Assembly (NCBI GenBank): GCA_038828875.1
Contig: JAWBMQ010000007.1
Coordinates: forward strand, 1-61,954
Length of the DNA: 61,954 bases
Direction of reading: 5' to 3'
Source: JAWBMQ01 sp038828875
Lineage (GTDB): Archaea; Nanobdellota; Nanobdellia; Woesearchaeales; JAWBMQ01
Both the position numbers and the translations under genes were made by a program. Within the stretch, counting starts at the first letter, position 1, and each line of letters starts with the position of its first letter. Below are positions 1 to 7,326 of this stretch, in pieces. The notes beneath the pieces were generated by a model, which saw only the letters and a list, made by a program, of their open reading frames with translations, had not been told where the DNA came from and made no database searches.

Positions 1-1476
1 TATTTTTTCATTATTTTCTTTCTTTCTATTTTCTAAGAAATCAAAAAGAGTATTGATGGTAGTAACTAAATTTTTGTTGAGCATTTCTTTTTTAGATGAA
101 AAATAAATAATGTAATTATTCTCGATTTCTATAATTCCTTGTTTTTCTTCATTTAGAACTAAAATTTTTGGTGGAACTTTTTTGTTTAAAACTTTATTTT
201 TTACAATTTCTTTTAATTGTGAATCTACATCTTCTAATACAAGGATTAGGTAATTATTTTCATCTAATGCTTTCAAAAATTCAAGATTTTCGTTAAGGTT
301 TAAAGAATAATAAAAGCTTGAAGGCATAATAATAATTCTATTTTCATAATTTATTATTGATTGTTTATTAACAACAGTTTCGTAGTATTTTTCAAAAATA
401 GAATATAAATCTAAATTAATTATATTTCTAAGTTCTATAAAATTTATTTTTTTTGTTGATGTTGAAGTAAATTCTAATTTAAAGTTTAAGTTTAATTTCT
501 GTTGAATATATGAAAATAATTCTTCGTTTTTATAAACGTTTATCTTTTTGTTCAATTCTTTTATTTTTTCATTAAAAACTTTTTCTTCAGAATCTATATT
601 TGTTTGTGTTTTTTCATCGAGAATGCTCATATTTTTTAATAAGTAAATCCATTCTCCAAAAAAAGACCTAATCCAAACTTCTTTATCAGATGGAAGATAT
701 GGCATATTATCGAGGTCTAATAATTTATTTTGAAATATTTTTGAAATTTCAACTATTTCATAAGTCTCATAATTTTTGAATACTTCAAATGGTGTAAAGT
801 TGATGAAAAAGACTAAGAAAGGATCAGACAAATCTAGTGTAAATTTTGTTTTTTCTAAAGATATGTCTTTTTTAGATGTTATTTTTCTTATTTGATTAAA
901 TTTTCGGAACATATCTAATAGAAAGTTTTTATAATTTTCAGACTTACTGTCGAATGTTACTTTTATTGCTTTATTAGCGCAATCAGAAAGCTTTGCTTCA
1001 AAATTATTTTTTATTAAAGAATCTTTTAGAGAGGATATATATAGCGGTATATCTTGCGGATCTAATAAGATTTGGATAATACTTGTTTTTTCAATTGGAA
1101 TTATAGAATAGTAAATAAATATAGTTTCATCATTTAAACTTATCTTTTTATTTATTTGAATATTAAGCACAATATTATTTAAATAATTGAAAAATATTTT
1201 ATATAGCTCATAATACTTAAAAAAATAAAATTTTTTATTTATATTTCCTGTAATTGAAGAATCAATTTCTAAATAAACGTTATAAAAGATTCCCCCAATT
1301 AGAATAGTAGGGTCCTTTATGTTAGTATTATCGAGTATACATTTGTTTAAATCATTAATTAAAACAAGTAATTGTGTTTTTTCAAGAGATTCTTCTATTA
1401 GAATATCTTTTGCAAAAGTAGAAAATAATAAGATGGTAAAAGAAAGACAAATAATTACTCTTTTATTAAATTTCAT
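1..1476 (-). CDS. Secreted or anchored protein of unknown function (C-terminus beyond window)
   Basis: An open frame of 492 codons starts with ATG at 1476 on the minus strand and runs off the window edge without a stop. The N-terminus has a basic start followed by a hydrophobic stretch (ICLSFTILLFSTFA), a signal peptide. The rest alternates charged helical and beta-rich segments with many Asn, Lys and Ile, and I recognise no domain. It lies 45 bp downstream of the minus-strand SLT/LysM gene and is probably co-transcribed with it, so it may act outside the cell with that protein. Function is unknown; the partial length prevents any comparison with a family. Confidence 0.75.
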   Translation of the reverse strand, partial: MKFNKRVIICLSFTILLFSTFAKDILIEESLEKTQLLVLINDLNKCILDNTNIKDPTILIGGIFYNVYLEIDSSITGNINKKFYFFKYYELYKIFFNYLNNIVLNIQINKKISLNDETIFIYYSIIPIEKTSIIQILLDPQDIPLYISSLKDSLIKNNFEAKLSDCANKAIKVTFDSKSENYKNFLLDMFRKFNQIRKITSKKDISLEKTKFTLDLSDPFLVFFINFTPFEVFKNYETYEIVEISKIFQNKLLDLDNMPYLPSDKEVWIRSFFGEWIYLLKNMSILDEKTQTNIDSEEKVFNEKIKELNKKINVYKNEELFSYIQQKLNLNFKLEFTSTSTKKINFIELRNIINLDLYSIFEKYYETVVNKQSIINYENRIIIMPSSFYYSLNLNENLEFLKALDENNYLILVLEDVDSQLKEIVKNKVLNKKVPPKILVLNEEKQGIIEIENNYIIYFSSKKEMLNKNLVTTINTLFDFLENRKKENNEKI

Positions 1477-1521
1477 AGAAGTACTAATGTTGTTTTAATT
1501 TATATTTTTTTCTCAATATAA

Positions 1522-2829
1522 TTATAATTTTTTTGTTTTATTTACTTGTGTATATGATTTGAATAAATTTTTTATTTCTTTTCTCAAAGGAATTCTTACA
1601 TCAACTCCTTTAGGGATTCCATAAGCATTTTTTATGTGTGGATTTTCCTTTTTTAAGAGTTCAACATTTACTTTATATTTTTTTGAAATTTCGTTCCAAG
1701 ATTTGTAAGAATCATAACGAAGATGCATGATTTCAAAGAATTCATAGTTGATTTCATTCATTTTTTTTAAGAAAATTTCATTCCATGCTATCGCATTATA
1801 AACATAATATTGCCCAATTTTATTAAACCCTGAAAATTTTCTTTTTAAATGCTCAGAATTTGTAAGTTTATATAGGTGAATATTGTAATTTTTTATTATT
1901 GAAGAATTAATAGAATTTGTTGATAAATCTTGCTTATAATTTATTTTAATATATTCTTTAACTAACGCTCTTACTCTTCCACTTCCTTGATTATATGCAA
2001 GCATTGCTAAATCCCATCTTCCAAATTGATTATATAGTAATTTCATGTATCTTATTGCTGCATCTATAGATTTTTCTGGATGAAATCTTTCATCGATTTC
2101 AGAATTTACAATTAATCCTAGCCCTTTAGCAGTGCTTCTTTGAAATTGATAAATTCCTGCATCATCAGTGAGACTATTGTAACTATTTAATTTACCATCA
2201 TTTTCGATTAAGAAAATACCTAATGATACATAAAGAGGAACTTCATATCTTTTAGAAGTAAAATAAATTTCCTCTAGAAATCTTCCTAAAAATTGTAATT
2301 TTTGTTCTACCCATTCTTTATGTTTTGAAATTGAATTTTCTCTTTGCTTTGAAATTTCATAAATTTTGTAAGAATAATAACTATCAACGTTTTCAAGAAA
2401 TGATGAATAATTCTTTCTAAAATCATAGAAATTTGTTGAATATTTCGGATAATTGTTTGATATGTTTTTTTCTAATGATTGTTTATTTTCATAAACGATA
2501 TATTTTACATCAATTTTATTGGAAATCGTTTTTGAATCTAATGAATCAGTATTATTTAAATTCTCAAATTCAGATACAATTTTATTACTTTGTTGTTTAT
2601 CTATTTCATAAATTGATGAAACGTTACTTGGTTCATTTAATTCATAATAGTTAATAATCTGTGGTTGTTCATAGAAAAATTTTTCTTCAACTTTTTTATT
2701 AAAATCTTTAGGAATTGAAAAATAAGTTATTGAAATTGCACCTCCTATCATAATTAAATTATTCAATATTTTTTTGAGCAAATTTTCATCTTTATTGTTA
2801 ATTTTTTTGGTGTGTAAATACGTATTCAT
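1522..2829 (-). CDS. Membrane-anchored lytic transglycosylase (SLT domain plus LysM)
   Basis: A 435-residue protein with one N-terminal membrane segment (about residues 22-40), a low-complexity linker, an SLT-type lysozyme-like domain (about 195-290) and a C-terminal LysM-like domain (about 370-415, ending GIPKGVDVRIPL). The SLT signatures are visible: IEND with putative catalytic Glu209, then AGIYQFQRSTAKGLGL and LAMLAYNQGSGRV. The order is that of MltD-type murein transglycosylases, which cleave peptidoglycan glycan strands to 1,6-anhydro-muramyl products. Archaea have no murein, so the substrate may be a bacterial partner's wall or another polymer; that is inference. It is a clear paralogue of the gene at 6187 on the other strand. 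Confidence 0.8.
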   Translation of the reverse strand: MNTYLHTKKINNKDENLLKKILNNLIMIGGAISITYFSIPKDFNKKVEEKFFYEQPQIINYYELNEPSNVSSIYEIDKQQSNKIVSEFENLNNTDSLDSKTISNKIDVKYIVYENKQSLEKNISNNYPKYSTNFYDFRKNYSSFLENVDSYYSYKIYEISKQRENSISKHKEWVEQKLQFLGRFLEEIYFTSKRYEVPLYVSLGIFLIENDGKLNSYNSLTDDAGIYQFQRSTAKGLGLIVNSEIDERFHPEKSIDAAIRYMKLLYNQFGRWDLAMLAYNQGSGRVRALVKEYIKINYKQDLSTNSINSSIIKNYNIHLYKLTNSEHLKRKFSGFNKIGQYYVYNAIAWNEIFLKKMNEINYEFFEIMHLRYDSYKSWNEISKKYKVNVELLKKENPHIKNAYGIPKGVDVRIPLRKEIKNLFKSYTQVNKTKKL

Positions 2830-2905
2830 TTTTCCACCAATAAGTGAGTTTTTTTATAAAGAATAATTTTAAATAAGTAGTTACTTTTAAAAATCTTATG
2901 ATTTA

Positions 2906-2932
2906 GTAATCTAGATTACAAATCGTTCGATT
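2906..2932. promoter_or_regulatory. Cluster of palindromes in divergent intergenic region
   Basis: GTAATCTAGATTAC (2906-2919) is a perfect 14-bp palindrome, directly followed by AATCG-tt-CGATT (2921-2932) and ATCGAT (2934-2939). They sit between the divergent SLT/LysM gene and the gene at 3013, about 45 bp upstream of the latter's TATA box. A dimeric regulator site is plausible; chance in AT-rich DNA cannot be excluded. Confidence 0.3.
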
Positions 2933-2975
2933 ATCGATAGCTAAAATTATAAACTAAAAAGTGATTGCAAAAACT

Positions 2976-2984
2976 TTTATATAA
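2976..2984 (+). promoter_or_regulatory. TATA box for the gene at 3013
   Basis: TTTATATAA lies about 30 bp upstream of a GGTGAG ribosome site (3003-3008) and the ATG at 3013. Because this promoter falls inside the longest open frame (TTG at 2965), it argues for the downstream start. Confidence 0.5.
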
Positions 2985-3012
2985 TAAAACTATTGTGTTT
3001 TTGGTGAGTAAA

Positions 3013-3243
3013 ATGTTAGTAGGTTTTGATTTAAATCAGATTTTGTTGTTAGTTGTTTTAGCTGCATTGTTGGCTATTATGTATGTTTTAAGAATTTTAG
3101 TTATTATGGAAAGAAGTGTTGCTAATATTGAGCTTCATTTAGAAAAGATGGTTGAAAAGCTGTATGCTGAAGAAATGAAATTAGAAAAAGAAACTAAGAA
3201 AATCGAAAAGAAATTGGATGAAATTGAAGAAGAAGTCGATTAA
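3013..3243 (+). CDS. Small membrane protein with C-terminal coiled coil
   Basis: A 76-residue protein: one transmembrane helix (about residues 10-33, ILLLVVLAALLAIMYVL) and then a highly charged Lys/Glu heptad-like coil to the end. I chose ATG 3013 over an upstream TTG at 2965 because GGTGAG precedes it at good spacing and a TATA box would otherwise fall inside the gene. It precedes the R15P isomerase by 28 bp and may share its transcript. No family recognised; it could be a small scaffold or membrane tether. Confidence 0.6.
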   Translation: MLVGFDLNQILLLVVLAALLAIMYVLRILVIMERSVANIELHLEKMVEKLYAEEMKLEKETKKIEKKLDEIEEEVD

Positions 3244-3271
3244 ACTTTTTTCTTTTTCTTGAATTTTTGCA

Positions 3272-4204
3272 ATGTCATACGAAGAGTTTTTTAAAATTGT
3301 GGAAGATATTAAATCTTTGAAAATTCAAGGAGCACAGAGTATTGCAATTTCAGGTGTAAAAGCGTTAACAATTGCATTTCATGATTCTCTTTCTTTACAA
3401 ATGAATGTAGATGAGATAAAAGAAAAGATTTATGAAATGAAGAAGATTTTGGAAAATTCTAGACCAACTGAACCATTGATGAGAAATATCTTAAATTATA
3501 TCTGGTTTAAGATAAAAGACGATTATGAGCTTTTTTTGTTGAAAAAAGATTTTGAATTAGCAGTACAGTATATTTCTCAACATTTTAAAGAAGTAGATGA
3601 AAAAATTGCAGAATTTGGATCTAATTTAATAAAGAATGGGATGATTGTTTTTACTCACTGTCACAGTAGTAATGTTGTAAAATTGTTAAAAAAAGCACAT
3701 GATAAAGGAATCAAATTTGAAGTTTACAATACAGAAACAAGACCTAAGTTTCAAGGTAGAATTACTGCTAAAGAATTAGCAGATTATGGAATTAAAGTTA
3801 CTCATTTTGTAGATTCTGCAGCAAGAATTGCTTTGAAAAATGCAGATCTTTTTTTATTTGGAGCAGATGCAATAACTGCTCAGGGAAAAGTTGTTAATAA
3901 AATTGGAACAGAGTTATTTGCAGAAATTGCACAAATTTTCGGAGTTCAAGTTTATTGTGTTACGGATTCTTGGAAATTTGATCCTATGACTTATTTTAAG
4001 CCAGAGGAAATTGAAATCAGAAGTCCTGATGAAGTATGGCCAAATGCACCGAATAATGTAGAAATAATAAATTATGCTTTTGAAATGGTTGATAAAGAAT
4101 TGATTGATGGTATAGTTACTGAATTAGGAATTTTGAATATAGATGATTTACCATATGAATTAAGAGAACATTATAATTGGCTTTTCAAAGTTTATGAAAA
4201 ATAA
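3272..4204 (+). CDS. Ribose-1,5-bisphosphate isomerase
   Basis: A 310-residue eIF2B-alpha/beta/delta-type protein. It carries the R15P isomerase pattern THCHSSNVV with Cys130 and FGADAI with Asp199; the 69-residue spacing equals that of the catalytic Cys133/Asp202 pair of the Thermococcus enzyme (recalled). It converts ribose 1,5-bisphosphate, made from nucleoside monophosphates by AMP phosphorylase, to ribulose 1,5-bisphosphate for type III RuBisCO, a cytosolic nucleotide-salvage route common in DPANN archaea. Neither AMP phosphorylase nor RuBisCO is in this window. The aldolase follows 11 bp downstream, suggesting a carbon-metabolism operon. A regulatory eIF2B-like role is the less likely alternative. 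Confidence 0.8.
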   Translation: MSYEEFFKIVEDIKSLKIQGAQSIAISGVKALTIAFHDSLSLQMNVDEIKEKIYEMKKILENSRPTEPLMRNILNYIWFKIKDDYELFLLKKDFELAVQYISQHFKEVDEKIAEFGSNLIKNGMIVFTHCHSSNVVKLLKKAHDKGIKFEVYNTETRPKFQGRITAKELADYGIKVTHFVDSAARIALKNADLFLFGADAITAQGKVVNKIGTELFAEIAQIFGVQVYCVTDSWKFDPMTYFKPEEIEIRSPDEVWPNAPNNVEIINYAFEMVDKELIDGIVTELGILNIDDLPYELREHYNWLFKVYEK

Positions 4205-4215
4205 ACGGTGATTGA

Positions 4216-5037
4216 ATGTTAGTAAGTTCAAAAGAGTTGTTGAATTCTGCTAAAGCTAAGAAGATTGCGATTGGAGCATTTAATATTAATAATTATGAGT
4301 TTGCTAAAGGAATTATTTTAGCAGCTCAAGAGATGAAACAAGATGTGATCGTTCAAACAACACAGCATGCTATTGATTATGCAAGTTTTAAAGTTTTATC
4401 TTCAATTGTCAAAAGTTTAGCAGAAGATTATGATGTTAAAATTGTTCTTCATTTGGATCATGGTAAAGATATAAAATATGTTATAAATGCTATAAAATAT
4501 GGATGGACCAGTGTGATGATTGATGGTTCTGATTTACCATATGAACAAAATGTTGCTTTAACTAAGGCAGTTGTAAAAATTGCTCATCAAGCAGAAATCC
4601 CTGTTGAAGGAGAGCTAGGACCGATACCTAAAGCTACAGAAAAGATTACTAAATTTACGGATCCAGATCAAGTTGAAGATTTTGTAAATTCTACAGATGT
4701 TGATTTTCTTGCAGTAGCTATTGGAAATGCACATGGAATTTATTCTGATCCCAATCCTAAGATAAATTTAGACGTTCTCAAAAAAATAAATAAAAAAGTT
4801 AACATTCCTTTAGTTATGCATGGTGGTTCTGGGTTGCCAGATGAACAAATAAAGCAAGCTATTCAAAATGGAATTTCTAAGATCAATTTTGATACTGAAT
4901 TAAGAATAGCTTTTAGCAATGCATTAGAAAATTACTTCAAAAAAGAGCCGGGAAGTTATAATGTTAGAACATTTTTAACTGAAAGTATTAATTCAGTAAA
5001 AGAAAAAGTAAAAGAAAAGATGAAACTTCTTCAATAG
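4216..5037 (+). CDS. fba: Class II fructose-bisphosphate aldolase
   Basis: A 273-residue zinc-dependent TIM-barrel aldolase interconverting fructose 1,6-bisphosphate with dihydroxyacetone phosphate and glyceraldehyde 3-phosphate. Visible residues: HLDHG with catalytic Asp81 and zinc His82, EGELG (about 131-135), zinc ligands His173 (GNAHGIY) and His202 (MHGGSG), and the phosphate-binding KINFDTELR segment. A GGTGA ribosome site precedes ATG 4216, 11 bp after the R15P isomerase stop, so the two are probably co-transcribed. Class II aldolase is the bacterial/eukaryotic type, whereas most archaea use class Ia or FBP aldolase/phosphatase, so transfer is plausible. Tagatose-bisphosphate aldolase activity cannot be excluded from sequence. 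Confidence 0.85.
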   Translation: MLVSSKELLNSAKAKKIAIGAFNINNYEFAKGIILAAQEMKQDVIVQTTQHAIDYASFKVLSSIVKSLAEDYDVKIVLHLDHGKDIKYVINAIKYGWTSVMIDGSDLPYEQNVALTKAVVKIAHQAEIPVEGELGPIPKATEKITKFTDPDQVEDFVNSTDVDFLAVAIGNAHGIYSDPNPKINLDVLKKINKKVNIPLVMHGGSGLPDEQIKQAIQNGISKINFDTELRIAFSNALENYFKKEPGSYNVRTFLTESINSVKEKVKEKMKLLQ

Positions 5038-5072
5038 TAAATTTTTTAAATTAAAGAAAAAATTATTAATTT

Positions 5073-6152
5073 ATGGCAGATGTTCTTCAAAAAATAAAAG
5101 ATTTAGCAATGCAGGTTTATTCTAAGATAAATAAACTTGAACCTCCTGAATTAGAAGTTCCCCAAAGAAATTTGCAAAATGTGTATTATGATGAAAATTT
5201 AGGTTATTTTGAAATGAAAACTTTAACAAAGAAAAGAAAATTGTCAGTGAATACAGTGAAAACTTTTGCTCAAACTTTGAAGATGATTGAGCTATCAAAA
5301 ATTCTAGTAGAGACTGATGATATTGCAACTAAAAGAGAAGCATATTATGTTTCAAAAAATTGGGGTGAAGCAAGATTTAAAGAGCAGCCAGAATCTGATG
5401 CAATAATGGACGATATCGAAGCAATGTTTGGAGTTAATCGTGAGCAATTAGGATTTATTCCTGAAGAGAGAGGTGGAGATGTTGCAGGAGAACTGATTGT
5501 TATAGATAAAGATGCAGAAGGAAAAAAATTAGAAATTGATTGTACTAAATTTGGATCAGGTGCTTATAGTATTCCAGTTTCAGTAGAACATTTAAAGTTT
5601 CAGACAGATGCTGAATACATAATAGCTATAGAAACGCACGGTATGTTTCAGCGTTTGGCAAAACATGGATTTTGGAAGAAATCAAATTCAATACTAATTA
5701 ATATGGGTGGTGTTCCGACACGAGCAACAAGACGCTTTATTAGAAGACTTTCTGATGAATACAAAATTCCGGTAGTAGTTTTTACAGATGGTGATCCTTA
5801 CGGATGGTTAAATATATATAGAACTTTAAAAGTAGGTTCTGGAAATTCAGCACATATAAATAAGTTTTTTTCTGTTCCTAATGCAAAGTTTATAGGAATT
5901 ACTGCAAGAGATATTAAAGATTATGCTTTACCAACACATCCTTTAAAGGACGTTGATATCAAACGCATTGATGATGGTATAAAGAACGATCCTTTTGTTA
6001 AGCATTATCAGCAATGGCAACAAGAATTAACATTGCTGAAAACTATGAAAAAAAGAGCAGAACAACAAGCATTAGCAACTCATGGTTTAAATTACGTAAT
6101 TGATACTTATCTACCTGAAAAGCTTGCAAATCCTGAGCGTTGGTTACCATAA
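5073..6152 (+). CDS. top6A: DNA topoisomerase VI subunit A (Spo11-like)
   Basis: A 359-residue type IIB topoisomerase cutting subunit. The winged-helix (CAP) domain contains KREAYY with the probable catalytic tyrosine at 92, which attaches to the DNA 5' end. The Toprim domain carries Glu187 (AIETHGMF) and the FTDGDPYG motif (Asp239, Asp241) for magnesium. With subunit B it relaxes and decatenates DNA using ATP. Full length for the family. top6B is not adjacent on the right and the left neighbour is the aldolase, so the usual top6B-top6A pairing is broken here. An AT-rich promoter lies in the 35-bp gap before ATG 5073. Confidence 0.95.
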   Translation: MADVLQKIKDLAMQVYSKINKLEPPELEVPQRNLQNVYYDENLGYFEMKTLTKKRKLSVNTVKTFAQTLKMIELSKILVETDDIATKREAYYVSKNWGEARFKEQPESDAIMDDIEAMFGVNREQLGFIPEERGGDVAGELIVIDKDAEGKKLEIDCTKFGSGAYSIPVSVEHLKFQTDAEYIIAIETHGMFQRLAKHGFWKKSNSILINMGGVPTRATRRFIRRLSDEYKIPVVVFTDGDPYGWLNIYRTLKVGSGNSAHINKFFSVPNAKFIGITARDIKDYALPTHPLKDVDIKRIDDGIKNDPFVKHYQQWQQELTLLKTMKKRAEQQALATHGLNYVIDTYLPEKLANPERWLP

Positions 6153-6186
6153 CTTTTAAATATTTTTTCTTTCTTTTAAGTGAAAA

Positions 6187-7293
6187 ATGGAAAATTATGA
6201 TAATTTTGAAAAACAAATTAAAAGAAGGAGATTTTTTAGAACTTTAATTTCTTCAGTAGTAATTGGTGCTTCAGCTATAGGAGGTTATTTTTTGGTAGAT
6301 TATTTTGTAACAAAGAATAAAAATAAGGTGAATCTTTTAGTAAATCCTGTGGTTATAGAAAAAAAGATAGATGAAGAAAATAAAGATAATGAAGTTAAAA
6401 TAGAGGACAACTTAGAAGATATTGTTTATGAAATTCAATTAGATGAAAAAGAATATTCTTTTAAAGATAGATATTATGAAATCTTTAAAGATTATAATAA
6501 TCAAGAATTGAAAGAAATTTACCAAAATGTAGAACAAATTAAAAAATTAGGAATTAGTAATAAGAAATTAGATCTATTAGTTCAATATCTTCCAGAGATA
6601 AGTGATGCATCTAAAAAATACGGAGTACCGATTTATGTTTTGGGAGGAATTATGCTTTATGTGGGTGATGGTACCTTAAAAGCATATGATAAAAAAACAG
6701 ATTGTGCAGGGATTTATCAGATTCAAAGAAATACTGCAAGAGAGCTGAAATTATGGATGAATGAATCTGTTGATTATAGATTCTTTCCCGAGTTTGCAAT
6801 AAATGCAGCAGCAAAGCATTTGAAATGGTTAAAAGATGTTTTTTCGAGATGGGATTTAGCAATCTTAGCTTATAATCAAGGAGAAAAAAGAGTGAAGCAG
6901 TTAATGGAAGAAATAATTGCTATGAATTATCATGATGTCAGATCAATTAATGAGCTGAGATATTATGATTTGAAGAATAATGAACAATTGTTGAAAATGT
7001 ATGAAGGTTTTGAAAAATATGGAAAAAATTATTTAGAATCAATTCTTGCTTCTTGGGAGCTTTTTTTGGAAAATAAAGAGAAGATAAAAGCAATAAAAAC
7101 AAAGTATTATTTTTATGAGACTACAAGATCAGATTATACTTTAGAAGAATTGAGCGTTATCTTTCAAATTCCTTTGGAGGAATTAATTGCTGAAAATCCA
7201 CAGATAAGAGATATCAATAACATTCCTACAGGAGCACTTATAAGGATTCCTAAAGAGAAATATAAAATGGATCCTAATTATTATATAAAATAA
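6187..7293 (+). CDS. SLT/LysM protein lacking the catalytic glutamate
   Basis: A 368-residue paralogue of the 1522-2829 protein with the same order: basic cytosolic start, one membrane helix (about 17-40), charged linker, SLT-like domain (about 135-270) and C-terminal LysM-like domain (about 315-355, NIPTGALIRIP). The fold motifs persist (AGIYQIQRNTAREL, LAILAYNQGEKRV), but the position of the catalytic Glu209 of its paralogue is Val159 (MLYVGDGTL against FLIENDGKL). It is therefore probably a binding or structural protein and not an active transglycosylase. It follows top6A by 34 bp and precedes another SLT-containing gene. Confidence 0.75.
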   Translation: MENYDNFEKQIKRRRFFRTLISSVVIGASAIGGYFLVDYFVTKNKNKVNLLVNPVVIEKKIDEENKDNEVKIEDNLEDIVYEIQLDEKEYSFKDRYYEIFKDYNNQELKEIYQNVEQIKKLGISNKKLDLLVQYLPEISDASKKYGVPIYVLGGIMLYVGDGTLKAYDKKTDCAGIYQIQRNTARELKLWMNESVDYRFFPEFAINAAAKHLKWLKDVFSRWDLAILAYNQGEKRVKQLMEEIIAMNYHDVRSINELRYYDLKNNEQLLKMYEGFEKYGKNYLESILASWELFLENKEKIKAIKTKYYFYETTRSDYTLEELSVIFQIPLEELIAENPQIRDINNIPTGALIRIPKEKYKMDPNYYIK

Positions 7294-7326
7294 TGATAAA
7301 ATTTATATATTTGTGGAAAAAAACTA

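Noticed and set aside
2433..2654. Plus-strand open frame of 73 codons inside the SLT/LysM gene
   Set aside because: It is the complement of a clear coding region, rich in Phe, Leu and Ser as shadow frames are, with no ribosome site.
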